64,000 bases of DNA. It comes from Cellulomonas taurus. GTDB taxonomy: Bacteria; Actinomycetota; Actinomycetes; Actinomycetales; Cellulomonadaceae. The stretch is from contig NZ_CP051884.1 in the NCBI RefSeq assembly GCF_012931845.1, forward strand, positions 3,373,432-3,437,431. The letters run 5' to 3'. A program made the translations under genes and the position numbers. Below are positions 35,797 through 43,967 of this stretch, piece after piece (position 1 is the stretch's first letter; each line of letters opens with the position of its first letter). The notes under the pieces were generated by a model, which had not been told where the DNA came from, made no database searches, and was given only the letters and a program-made list of their open reading frames with translations.

Positions 35797-36887
35797 CTGC
35801 CATCCGCGTTGCGATCGCCGGTGTGGGCAACTGCGCCTCGTCGCTTGTCCAGGGCGTGCACTACTACGCCGACGCCGACCCGGCGGGCAAGGTGCCCGGC
35901 CTGATGCACGTGCAGTTCGGTGACTACCACGTCTCCGACCTGCAGTTCGTCGCGGCCTTCGACGTGGACGCGAAGAAGGTCGGCTTCGACCTGTCCGAGG
36001 CCATCGGCGCCTCGGAGAACAACACGATCAAGATCGCCGACGTGCCGCCGCTGGGCGTCACCGTGCAGCGTGGCCCGACCCTGGACGGCGTGGGCAAGTA
36101 CTACGCGCAGACCATCGAGGAGTCGGACGCCGAGCCGGTCGACGTCGTGCAGGTGCTCAAGGACGCCAAGGTGGACGTCCTGGTGTCCTACCTCCCGGTG
36201 GGCTCCGAAGAGGCCGACAAGTTCTACGCCCAGGCGGCCATCGACGCCGGTGTCGCGTTCGTGAACGCCCTGCCGGTGTTCATCGCCTCCGACCCGGTGT
36301 GGGCCAAGAAGTTCGAGGACGCCGGTGTCCCGATCGTCGGCGACGACATCAAGTCCCAGGTCGGCGCGACCATCACCCACCGCGTGCTCGCCCGCCTGTT
36401 CGAGGACCGCGGCGTCATCCTGGACCGCACGTACCAGCTGAACGTCGGCGGCAACATGGACTTCAAGAACATGCTCGAGCGCGAGCGCCTGGAGTCCAAG
36501 AAGATCTCCAAGACCCAGGCCGTCACCTCGAACCTGCAGGACGGTCCGCTGGCCGGCAAGAAGGACGACCGCAACGTCCACATCGGCCCGTCGGACTACG
36601 TCGCCTGGCTGGACGACCGCAAGTGGGCCTACGTCCGCCTGGAGGGTCGTGCCTTCGGTGAGGTGCCGCTGAACCTGGAGTACAAGCTCGAGGTCTGGGA
36701 CTCCCCGAACTCGGCCGGCATCATCATCGACGCCGTGCGCGCCGCGAAGATCGCCAAGGACCGCGGTGTCGGTGGCCCGATCCTGTCGGCCTCGACCTAC
36801 TTCATGAAGTCCCCGCCGGTCCAGCACGAGGACCAGGAGGGCCGCGGGCTCGTCGAGGCCTTCATCCGGGGTGACATCGAGCGCTGA
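35793..36887 (+). CDS. ino1: Inositol-3-phosphate synthase
   Basis: A 364-aa NAD-dependent enzyme that converts glucose-6-phosphate to inositol-3-phosphate, the first step toward mycothiol and phosphatidylinositol. It has the NAD-binding [13 protein letters not shown] near the start, the inositol-1-phosphate-synthase core around [15 protein letters not shown], and the C-terminal [14 protein letters not shown] motif ([17 protein letters not shown]). This is the length of the short bacterial Ino1. It is translated from an ATG overlapping the PadR stop, so PadR probably controls it. The coding ends 117 bases before a strong terminator. Confidence 0.95.
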   Translation: MTAIRVAIAGVGNCASSLVQGVHYYADADPAGKVPGLMHVQFGDYHVSDLQFVAAFDVDAKKVGFDLSEAIGASENNTIKIADVPPLGVTVQRGPTLDGVGKYYAQTIEESDAEPVDVVQVLKDAKVDVLVSYLPVGSEEADKFYAQAAIDAGVAFVNALPVFIASDPVWAKKFEDAGVPIVGDDIKSQVGATITHRVLARLFEDRGVILDRTYQLNVGGNMDFKNMLERERLESKKISKTQAVTSNLQDGPLAGKKDDRNVHIGPSDYVAWLDDRKWAYVRLEGRAFGEVPLNLEYKLEVWDSPNSAGIIIDAVRAAKIAKDRGVGGPILSASTYFMKSPPVQHEDQEGRGLVEAFIRGDIER

Positions 36888-37000
36888 CCGGAGCGCAGCG
36901 GAAGGTAGGCCCGAGCGCAGCGAGGTCCTGCCTGAAGCGGAGCGCAGGTCAGCGCGAGCAATAAGCACAGAGCGCTGACCGCACCGCTGAGCACCCGCCC
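36880..37000 (+). repeat. Intergenic GAGCGCAGCG repeats after ino1
   Basis: The segment holds three loose copies of GAGCGCAGCG or its near-variant GGAGCGCAG at about 36893-36942. Also present is an inverted pair GCGCTGACC (36882-36890, overlapping the ino1 stop) and GGTCAGCGC (36946-36954). This kind of GC-rich repeat is common between genes in some high-GC actinobacteria; function is unknown. Confidence 0.4.
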
Positions 37001-37003
37001 ACA

Positions 37004-37045
37004 CCGAACGGCCCCGCCTCCCCCCGGAGAGGCGGGGCCGTTCGG
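37004..37045 (+). terminator. Strong terminator hairpin after ino1
   Basis: A perfect 17-bp inverted repeat (arms 37004-37020 and 37029-37045) with an 8-base loop, 117 bases after the ino1 stop. It is the strongest hairpin of the left half and likely ends the PadR-ino1 transcript; the MFS start follows 14 bases later. Confidence 0.85.
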
Positions 37046-37058
37046 CTACCCTCGCCGG

Positions 37059-38342
37059 GTGCAGGTGGTCTCCGATCTGAAGCAGCTCTGGCCCCTGGTC
37101 GACTTCCGGAAGCTGCTGGTGGTCCGCCTGACCAGCCAGTGCTCCGACGGCCTGTTCCAGGCCGGGCTGGCGACCCTGTTCTTCTTCTCCCCGGAGAACG
37201 CGACCACCGCGACCGGGGTGGCGGCCGCCTTCGCCGTGCTGCTCCTACCGTTCACGGTGGTCGGACCGTGGGCCGGGGTGTTCCTCGACCGGTGGCGACG
37301 ACGTCAGGTGCTGGCGATCGGCAACCTGATCCGCGCCGGGCTCGCCGTGGTGATCGGGCTGATCATCCTCACCGTCGGCGTGAACCCGGCGGTGTACGTG
37401 CTCGCGCTGGTGACCCTGTCGGTGAACCGGTTCCTGCTGGCGGCGATGTCGGCCTCCCAGCCGCGGGTGGTCGCCGGCGAGCTGCTGCTCACGGCGAACT
37501 CGATCACTCCGACCCTCGGCACCCTCTGCAACGGCCTGGGCACCGGGATCGGGTTGGGCCTGAGCCTGGTGCTGCCGCAGACCTCGGTGCGGGACTTCGT
37601 CGTGCTGCTGTGCGCCGCCGCGGTGATGCTGTGCGCCTCGCTGCTGGCCGGGCGGATCGGGATCGACCGCCTGGGCCCCGATGTCACCGTCGACGTGCGG
37701 CAGATCCGGCAGCAGCTGAGCAGCCTCGGCCACGGCCTGGTCGACGGCGCGCGCTACCTGATCCGGCGCGGCACCCCCGGCCGGGCACTGACCGTGATGA
37801 CCGTGCACCGGTTCCTGTACGGCGTGGTGTTCATCGCCAGCATCCTGATCGCCCGGAACCTGCTGTCCGACCCCACCGACGCCCGGCAGGGGCTGCTCAC
37901 CTTCGGGGTGATCGGGTCGGCGACCGGGATCGGCTTCGCATTGGCGATCGTGGTCACCCCGATCGTGTCGCCGCTGATCGGCCCGCACTCCTGGATCGCC
38001 GCCTGCATGATGTTGGCGGCCGTCACTCAGGCGCTGCTCGCCGTCACCGTCGCCTGGCCCGCCGTGATCGCCGGGTCGCTGCTGCTCGGCCTGGCCGCCC
38101 AGGGCGCGAAGATCGCCGTGGACACCATCGTGCAGCGGGACACCGCCGACGCGTATCGCGGCCGGGCGTTCTCCCTCTACGACGTGCTCTACAACGCCGC
38201 CTTCGTGGGCGCGGCAGCCCTCGGGGCGTTCACGCTGCCGGACACCGGGTGGTCCCGGCCGGTGTTCGCCGCCCTCGCCGTGGTGTACCTCGCGGCGGGG
38301 CTGCTCTACCGGACCCGAGCGACCGAGCCGAACCCGGTCTAG
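37059..38342 (+). CDS. MFS transporter
   Basis: A 427-aa 12-helix major facilitator protein, roughly of the actinobacterial 'MFS_3'/enterobactin-exporter-like type with a short N-terminus. The DRWRRRQVLAIGNLIRAG loop between helices 2 and 3 and a repeat of GIDRLG-type charged loop in the middle are visible. The substrate is unknown. The GTG at 37059 starts 14 bases after the terminator, with no visible Shine-Dalgarno, so a start at the in-frame GTG 37065 is possible. No adjacent gene points to its substrate. Confidence 0.85.
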   Translation: MQVVSDLKQLWPLVDFRKLLVVRLTSQCSDGLFQAGLATLFFFSPENATTATGVAAAFAVLLLPFTVVGPWAGVFLDRWRRRQVLAIGNLIRAGLAVVIGLIILTVGVNPAVYVLALVTLSVNRFLLAAMSASQPRVVAGELLLTANSITPTLGTLCNGLGTGIGLGLSLVLPQTSVRDFVVLLCAAAVMLCASLLAGRIGIDRLGPDVTVDVRQIRQQLSSLGHGLVDGARYLIRRGTPGRALTVMTVHRFLYGVVFIASILIARNLLSDPTDARQGLLTFGVIGSATGIGFALAIVVTPIVSPLIGPHSWIAACMMLAAVTQALLAVTVAWPAVIAGSLLLGLAAQGAKIAVDTIVQRDTADAYRGRAFSLYDVLYNAAFVGAAALGAFTLPDTGWSRPVFAALAVVYLAAGLLYRTRATEPNPV

Positions 38343-38382
38343 CCGAGCCGCGCGGCTCGCCCCGCCCGGCCCAGCCCGGCCC

Positions 38383-38438
38383 GCCGAGTTCGGCACTTCC
38401 GCCCCGCCCCGCACGCCGAGTTCGGCACTTCCGCCCCG
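38383..38438 (+). repeat. Direct repeat of a 24-bp unit in the 350-base gap
   Basis: Two identical 24-mers, GCCGAGTTCGGCACTTCCGC plus CCCG (38383-38406 and 38415-38438), lie 8 bases apart. Each contains the palindrome CCGAGTTCGG, and an inverted third copy of its core is at about 38458-38467. The rest of the 38343-38694 gap holds a perfect 16-bp palindrome at 38344-38359 and two loose copies of CCACTCAACC (38619 and 38637 areas), but no gene that I can support. A repetitive extragenic element is the best guess. Confidence 0.5.
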
Positions 38439-38694
38439 ACTTCGCGAGCTCAGATCCCGAACTCGGGGCCGAACCAGCGAACTCGACGTCGGGCCCCCGG
38501 CCCGCGACCGGGTCAGATGCGCTTCGCCCGGCCGGTACACCTGCTCGACCGTGTCGTTGACCCCGGTTTGAGCACGTGATCGGGATTGCGGGGTACTCAA
38601 TGCGAGTCCTGAACCACTCAACCCGAAGGCCCGACCCACTCAACCTGGACCGTTCCACTTCCGCGGAGTTCCGCGCGCCGCCACAGTCGTCGCC

Positions 38695-38976
38695 ATGAGC
38701 GATCTGAGTCTGGACCTGGAAGCCGCACGGTCGGCGCAGTCCGCCCTGCACCGGGTCTCGGGCGGGCTGCGCCTCGACCTGCGGCAGTGGGTGCCGAATG
38801 CCGGTGCCACCCGGGTGCACACGGCACTGGACGCCTGGGTGTCGTGGATCGCGCAGGACAGCACCACGCTGTCCGCGCGGGTGTGGGCCGACGGTGACGC
38901 CGTGCGCGATGCCGCCGCTGCCCTGATCGATGCCGACCGACAGCTGGCCACCGCCGGTGTGGCGGCGGCCCGGTGA
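38695..38976 (+). CDS. Small helical protein, WXG100/ESX-like
   Basis: A 93-aa protein without signal peptide, predicted to be two helices joined by a tight turn with a Trp near the bend (RQWVP, then LDAWVSWI), the size and outline of WXG100/ESX-type secretion partners. The canonical WXG tripeptide is not present, so the family call is loose. The gene overlaps the next by 4 bases, and the next product begins with a WXG-like segment; such pairs normally form a secreted heterodimer. No T7SS ATPase (EccC) or other secretion gene is visible in the window. Confidence 0.6.
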   Translation: MSDLSLDLEAARSAQSALHRVSGGLRLDLRQWVPNAGATRVHTALDAWVSWIAQDSTTLSARVWADGDAVRDAAAALIDADRQLATAGVAAAR

Positions 38977-40982
38977 CCGCCTGGACCCGGGAGGACCCCG
39001 GTGCCGGCGATCTGGACGGGTTGGACGCCCTGGTCGGCCGGTTGTGTCGGCACCTCGATGCCCTGGTTCAGGCACGCGATGAGGTCGCATCGGTCGGTCA
39101 CCATGTCGCGGCGGGATGGACGGGACAGGGCGCGCAGGCGTGGCAGGAGTCGACCACCGCACGGACCCGGCAGCTCACGACCAGCGAGGACCTGACCCGG
39201 CGCGGCGCGGAGGCGGTGGCGTTCTACAGCGGGCAGGTCAGGGTGATCCGGTCCCGGGCCTCGATCGTGCACGAGGACATCGCCTTCGCCCGCACCGCCG
39301 TACGTCGGGCGACTGAGGAGTGGGACCGGGTCCAACACGACCCGCTCGCCGACGACTGGGATCGGCGGATGGCGCTGATGGCGGTGCAGCGCACCGAGCA
39401 GGAGCTGATCGACGCCGATGCGGTGCTGGACCGACTGGCTCTGGAGCGTCAGGCTCTGGACGACGGGTTGGCTCCGGTGTTGGAGTCGGTGGTCCCGGTG
39501 ACCTGGTCCGGTGGCGGGCGGGTGACAGCCGAGTGTTCGGTGGACGCCTTCGGCCGTGGCATCCCCGGGATGGCCGCATGGGTCGCGGGGCTGCCGGAGG
39601 GCGCGCAGGGTGACGCGGCAGCGCGGTGGCTGGTGGGGCAGTTGACCCAGGGCGAGTACGACGCGCTGCTGGCAGCCTGCCCGGAACTGGCCTGCCGGTT
39701 GATGGCCGACGACACCACCGGGGCGTTCGCCGTGCGGTACCCCGGGTTGGACGCGGCGATCGACCTGGCCGACCCCGACGCCCGGATCGCCGCGGTGCTG
39801 GCCGCGTGTGCCGCGATGACCCCGGAGGAACTCGCCGGGCTGACCCGCGCCTACCCCGGGGTGGTCAACAACCTGGACGGGGTGCCGCTGGCCACGAGGA
39901 TCGCCGCCAACCGGGTCGCTGTCGCCGCAGCCGTGGTCGATGCGAACCGGCGACTGGCGGAGGTGCGCGAACGGATGACACAGCTGGCCACGGGTGCCGG
40001 GCCGGACGACCTGACCGAACTCAGCCGGTTGTCCGAGCAGAAGGTGGAGCTGGAAGCATCGCTTGCCTGGTACGACACGCTGCTGCACGAGCCGGACATC
40101 GACACCGTGGATGCCGAGGGCAACCCGATGAAGATGACGGGTCACCACGTGGTGGCCTTCGACCCGGAGACCGGGGTGTTCGGCGAGCTGGTCGGCAATG
40201 CCGGGGCACCGAATGTCGCGGTGCTGGTCGGTGGCACCGGGACGAACTTCGTTTCGATGTCCGGGCAACGCAGCCGGGCGTGGGAGTTCGTCAGCGCGGC
40301 ACCACAAGGCCTAGGGGTGATCACCTATCTCGGTGGCCTGATGCCTCAGGGGGTGCACATCGAGAACCCTCGTGCGAAGCATGCTTTCGAGGCCGTCGAC
40401 CCCGCCTACGCCAAGAGCGCCGGTCCACGCCTGGCGTCCTTCGCCAACGGTGTGCGGGCCGTCACCGGGGCCACGGTCACCGTGGCGGGGCACTCCTACG
40501 GCGGATCAGTGGTGGGCGCCGCCGAAGCGCACGGCATGGTGGTCGACCGGATCCTGCACATCGAGTCCGCCGGTGCCGGGCCAGGCATCCATACCCCGGA
40601 CCAGTACGCGGCCCCGAACACCCCGCGCTACTCCATGACCGCACCCGGCGACGTCATCGGAATCATCCAGGGAACGAGCGTCGGTTCGCTGCTCGGGCAC
40701 GGTGCCGACCCCGACACCCTGCCCGGCGTCACACACCTGGAGACCGGCCGGATCGACAGCACCGACCCGACCAGCGAGCTCCTGCAAGGGCCGTCATCCC
40801 ACAGCCAGGTGTTCACCCGGGGATCCGACGCCTGGAACAACATGCGCGCGGTGATGACCGGTGGTGACGTCACCCTGTGGACCGACCCGGATCTCGCGCA
40901 CGCCACCGGGGCTGTCGACCCGCAGTACACCTACCCGATGCAAGACCCGACGTACGTCCCACCCACTGCGGACGTGCCGTGA
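38973..40982 (+). CDS. Putative exported effector: WXG-like N-terminus and alpha/beta-hydrolase (DUF1023-type) C-terminus
   Basis: A 669-aa protein without signal peptide. Residues 15-115 are helical with a WxG-like motif (AAGWTGQGAQAWQ at about 47-59). Residues 150-390 are a long helical linker. Residues 395-620 resemble the DUF1023 alpha/beta hydrolase, with the nucleophile elbow GHSYGGS (Ser about residue 509) and its Gly-rich strands VAVLVGGTGTNF. DUF1023 proteins of actinobacteria often carry WXG modules and may be lipases or effectors. The start overlaps the small helical gene, and the stop overlaps the lipoprotein gene by 4 bases, so four genes form one unit. The substrate is unknown. 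Confidence 0.7.
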   Translation: MTAWTREDPGAGDLDGLDALVGRLCRHLDALVQARDEVASVGHHVAAGWTGQGAQAWQESTTARTRQLTTSEDLTRRGAEAVAFYSGQVRVIRSRASIVHEDIAFARTAVRRATEEWDRVQHDPLADDWDRRMALMAVQRTEQELIDADAVLDRLALERQALDDGLAPVLESVVPVTWSGGGRVTAECSVDAFGRGIPGMAAWVAGLPEGAQGDAAARWLVGQLTQGEYDALLAACPELACRLMADDTTGAFAVRYPGLDAAIDLADPDARIAAVLAACAAMTPEELAGLTRAYPGVVNNLDGVPLATRIAANRVAVAAAVVDANRRLAEVRERMTQLATGAGPDDLTELSRLSEQKVELEASLAWYDTLLHEPDIDTVDAEGNPMKMTGHHVVAFDPETGVFGELVGNAGAPNVAVLVGGTGTNFVSMSGQRSRAWEFVSAAPQGLGVITYLGGLMPQGVHIENPRAKHAFEAVDPAYAKSAGPRLASFANGVRAVTGATVTVAGHSYGGSVVGAAEAHGMVVDRILHIESAGAGPGIHTPDQYAAPNTPRYSMTAPGDVIGIIQGTSVGSLLGHGADPDTLPGVTHLETGRIDSTDPTSELLQGPSSHSQVFTRGSDAWNNMRAVMTGGDVTLWTDPDLAHATGAVDPQYTYPMQDPTYVPPTADVP

Positions 40983-41560
40983 GCACCCGCCGCACCGCGA
41001 CCGCTGGTGCTACCGCACTGCTCCTGCTCGCGAGTTGCTCAACCGGCCCCTCGCAGGAGATCCGGGTCGGGAATGCCGAACGCTCCTACCGCTACACCGT
41101 CGCCCTCGCCGACCAGCTGGTCGCCCACACCCGTGAGACCTTCCCGGACCTGACATTCGACCTCAACAAGCAAGCCGGTGCCGACGACTGGTCGGCGTGC
41201 ACCGACGAGAACTACGTCAACGGTGGGCAACCCGAGGTGTACCAGTGGGGGGCGAGTCGATACTTGACGATCAGGCCCGCCGACCCACCCGGCACCGTCC
41301 AGTTGATCGAACCGATCGCGCACGCCTACATCGACGCAGGCTGGACGATTCGCAGGGATGAACGGGACCAGGTCACCTCGCCCTCGTACGACCTCAATAA
41401 GGGCGGCACGATGATCGGCTTTGTCGCTCGATCCCTCGACGCCCCGCCGGAACGAATCAACACACTCATCATCCACGTGTACGGCCCCTGCCTGGACTCC
41501 CCGAACGACCTCGGCGACTTCGACCCCTACGACCCCGATGCCTACTTCGACGCCCACTGA
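40979..41560 (+). CDS. Lipoprotein, tandem-duplicated family (copy 1)
   Basis: A 193-aa lipoprotein from the GTG at 40979, which overlaps the hydrolase stop. The first 19 residues are a lipoprotein signal ending in LLLLAS, then Cys20 (SCSTGPSQ). The mature 174 residues contain a conserved-looking region with two Cys (WSACTDENY and GPCLDSPND), which may form a disulfide. No family is recognised. It would be anchored at the outer face of the membrane. Its place directly behind the WXG/hydrolase gene suggests an immunity or binding protein, which is an inference. Most substitutions relative to copy 2 fall in residues 96-145 of the mature part. Confidence 0.75.
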   Translation: MSTRRTATAGATALLLLASCSTGPSQEIRVGNAERSYRYTVALADQLVAHTRETFPDLTFDLNKQAGADDWSACTDENYVNGGQPEVYQWGASRYLTIRPADPPGTVQLIEPIAHAYIDAGWTIRRDERDQVTSPSYDLNKGGTMIGFVARSLDAPPERINTLIIHVYGPCLDSPNDLGDFDPYDPDAYFDAH

Positions 41561-42484
41561 CACCGACGCCCACTGGTCGCCGCACCATGGGATGGCACCG
41601 TTCAGCCCCAGTGCGGGCAGTCGGTATCGCCTGGTCTCCACCCACCAGGCCAGCGGCGCCACTGGCACAGCGTCCTCGCTCCGGGACACGAGTGCCGGCA
41701 CAGCCCCTGGCCGTGGCGCAGACTGTGCCGCGCGAGGTCAGCAGCGCAGCCGACCCGCCCCACCAGAGCCTGCGCACCCCGAACGACGGGCCGCGAACCG
41801 GCGCCGCCTCCTGATCGCGATCACCTCGACTCTGATGCTGCTCGCCGGTTGCTCAACCGGCCCGTCGCAGGAGGTCCGGGTCGGGAATGCCGAACGCAGC
41901 TACCGCTACACCGTCACCCTCGCCGACCAGCTGGTCGCCCACACCCGTGAGACCTTCCCGGACCTGACATTCGACCTCAACAAGCAAGCCGGTGCCGACG
42001 ACTGGTCGGCGTGCACCGACGAGAACTACGTCAACGGTGGGCAACCCGAGGTGTACCAGTGGGGAGCGAGTCGATACATGACGATCAGGCCCGCCTACCC
42101 ACCCGGCACCGTCCAGTTGATCGAACCGATCGCGCAGGCCTACATCGACGCAGGCTGGACGATTCGCCGGGACAACCGGGACCAGGCCACCTCGCCGTGG
42201 TTCGACCTCACGAAGGACGGCACGCTGATCAGCTTCGCCGCCCGATCCCTCGACGCTCCCCCAGAATGGAACAACACCCTCAACATCCACGTGTACGGCC
42301 CCTGCCTGGACTCCCCGAACGACCTCGGCGAATTCGACCGCAACGACCCCGATGCCTACTTCGACGCCCACTGAGGCAGGCGCCGACCGCGTGACCAGCC
42401 GCTCATCGCCGCCCCTGCACGGTCAGTGCTGTCAGCGCCCCGCCCACCAGGCCAGCAGCGCCGCCCGCGCAGCGTCCTCCCCCA
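41026..42484 (+). repeat. Tandem duplication of the lipoprotein region, including part of pcnA's 3' end
   Basis: Sequence 41026-41682 repeats at about 41838-42484 with an offset near 812 bases. Long stretches of the coding part are identical or nearly so. After the stop of copy 1, the bases CCCACCAGGCCAGC followed by CAGCGTCCTC at 41641-41682 match the region at 42443-42484, which is the 3' end of pcnA (minus strand). So the duplicated unit took in the end of the convergent pcnA gene and left a short pcnA remnant between the two lipoprotein copies. Confidence 0.75.
41592..42374 (+). CDS. Lipoprotein, tandem-duplicated family (copy 2; start uncertain)
   Basis: The mature part (from Cys in LLAGCSTGPSQ at about 41850) is 174 aa and nearly identical to copy 1, with 20 differences of which 13 fall in mature positions 96-145. 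The frame upstream has no ATG, GTG or TTG within a normal signal-peptide distance: the nearest ATG at 41592 would give an 80-residue leader that also covers the pcnA remnant. Either a rare start is used, or the 5' end was damaged by the duplication and this copy is silent or partly functional. ATG 41835 inside the signal is too late. The call of a lipoprotein applies to the homologous part only. Confidence 0.5.
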   Translation: MAPFSPSAGSRYRLVSTHQASGATGTASSLRDTSAGTAPGRGADCAARGQQRSRPAPPEPAHPERRAANRRRLLIAITSTLMLLAGCSTGPSQEVRVGNAERSYRYTVTLADQLVAHTRETFPDLTFDLNKQAGADDWSACTDENYVNGGQPEVYQWGASRYMTIRPAYPPGTVQLIEPIAQAYIDAGWTIRRDNRDQATSPWFDLTKDGTLISFAARSLDAPPEWNNTLNIHVYGPCLDSPNDLGEFDRNDPDAYFDAH

Positions 42485-43901
42485 TCGGCCCGTTCTCCAT
42501 CCGCAGCTCCAGCAGGTGCCGGTATGCCTCGCCGACCTCGCGCCCCGGCCCGATGCCGAGGATCGCCATGATCTGCGTCCCGTCCAGGTCGGGCCGGATC
42601 GCCGCGAGCTCCTCCTGCTCCCGCAGCTCGGCGATCCGCTGCTCCAGGTCGTCGTAGGCCTCGGACAGCCGACGGGCCTTGCGCTGGTTGCGGGTGGTGC
42701 AGTCCGAGCGGGTCAGCCGGTGCAGCCGTTCCAGCAGCGGGCCGGCGTCGGTGACGTAGCGGCGCACCGCGGAGTCGGTCCAGGCACCGTCGCCGTAGCC
42801 GTGGAACCGCAGGTGCAGTTCGACCAGCCGGGACACCTGCTTGATCGTGTTCTTGTCGAAGTGCAGCGCCCGCAGCCGCTTCGCGGTCATCTTGGCGCCG
42901 ACCACCTCGTGGTGGTGGAAGCTGACGCCGCCGCCGTCCTCGAACCGGCGGGTGGGCGGCTTGCCGATGTCGTGCAGCAGCGCGGCGAGCCGGAGCACCA
43001 GGTCGGGGCCGGGCACCGGTCCGTCGGGGCCGGTCTCCAGGGCGATCGCCTTGTCCAGGACGGTCAGCGAGTGCTCGTAGACGTCCTTGTGGCGGTGGTG
43101 CTCGTCGATCTCCAGGCGCAGCGCGGGCAGTTCGGGCAGCACCCGGTCGGCCAGTCCGGTGTCGACCAGCACCCGCAGCCCGGCGCGCGGGTCGGCGGAC
43201 AGCAGGAGCTTGACCAGTTCGTCCCGCACCCGCTCGGCGGAGACGATGCTGATCCGATCGGCCATGTCGGTGGCGGCGGTGAAGGCGTCGTCGTCGACGG
43301 TGAACCCGAGCTGCGCGGCGAACCGGGCGGCCCGCATCATCCGCAGCGGGTCGTCGTCGAATGACTGCCGGGGGTCGACCGGGGTGCGCAGCACGCCACG
43401 GGCCAGGTCGCTCAGGCCGTCGAAGGGGTCCACGAAGGTGAGGTCGGGCAGCCGGATCGCCATCGAGTTCACGGTGAAGTCGCGCCGGGACAGGTCGCCG
43501 TCCAACGTGTCGCCGAAGGCCACCTCGGGCTTGCGGGAGGTCGGGTCGTAGGCGTCGGTGCGGTAGGTGGTCACCTCGACCACCACGTCCTCGCTCTGGT
43601 CCCCGCGGCGGCTGCGCTTCTGGGCGCCGATCGTGCCGAACTCGCGGCCGATGTCCCAGTGCGCGTCGCCCCAGCGGGCGAGGATCCGCTCCGACTCGTC
43701 GGGGGTGGCGGAGGTGGTGAAGTCCAGGTCGGCGCTGGCCCGGCCCAGGAACGCGTCGCGCACCGGACCGCCGACCAGGGCCAGCTCGTGTCCGGCGGCG
43801 CGGAACAGCTCCCCGAGCTCCAGGGCAGCGGGTGCGAGCTCGGCGATCACCGTCAGGGCGCGCTGGCGCAGGACGGCAAGGTTCTGGGATGACTCCGACA
43901 C
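42432..43901 (-). CDS. pcnA: CCA tRNA nucleotidyltransferase
   Basis: A 489-aa enzyme that adds or repairs the CCA end of tRNA. It has the nucleotidyltransferase motif LALVGGPVRDAFLGRASADLDF (about residues 40-60), the RRDFTVNSMA segment, the tRNA-nucleotidyltransferase RNA-binding head with FDDDPLRMMRAARFAAQLGF, and a C-terminal HD domain (LHDIGKPPTR, HHHE and then HD-type residues). The length suits the actinobacterial HD-containing form. GTG 43901 is chosen since a purine-rich AGG is about 10 bases upstream; TTG 43910 is possible. The 3' end was copied into the adjacent tandem duplication. It is divergent from the Nudix gene. Confidence 0.92.
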   Translation of the reverse strand: MSESSQNLAVLRQRALTVIAELAPAALELGELFRAAGHELALVGGPVRDAFLGRASADLDFTTSATPDESERILARWGDAHWDIGREFGTIGAQKRSRRGDQSEDVVVEVTTYRTDAYDPTSRKPEVAFGDTLDGDLSRRDFTVNSMAIRLPDLTFVDPFDGLSDLARGVLRTPVDPRQSFDDDPLRMMRAARFAAQLGFTVDDDAFTAATDMADRISIVSAERVRDELVKLLLSADPRAGLRVLVDTGLADRVLPELPALRLEIDEHHRHKDVYEHSLTVLDKAIALETGPDGPVPGPDLVLRLAALLHDIGKPPTRRFEDGGGVSFHHHEVVGAKMTAKRLRALHFDKNTIKQVSRLVELHLRFHGYGDGAWTDSAVRRYVTDAGPLLERLHRLTRSDCTTRNQRKARRLSEAYDDLEQRIAELREQEELAAIRPDLDGTQIMAILGIGPGREVGEAYRHLLELRMENGPMGEDAARAALLAWWAGR

Positions 43902-43955
43902 GGTGTCCAAGCCTGCCAGATCGATGGTCCGGGGCTGTCGCCGGGGTGGCTTGGC

Positions 43956-43961
43956 TACAGT
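43956..43961 (+). promoter_or_regulatory. Likely -10 element of a leaderless promoter (Nudix gene)
   Basis: TACAGT (TANNNT) ends 6 bases before the ATG at 43968, and there is no Shine-Dalgarno in between, which fits a leaderless transcript starting at or near the ATG. It lies in the short divergent gap with pcnA. Confidence 0.5.
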
Positions 43962-43967
43962 GGCCGC

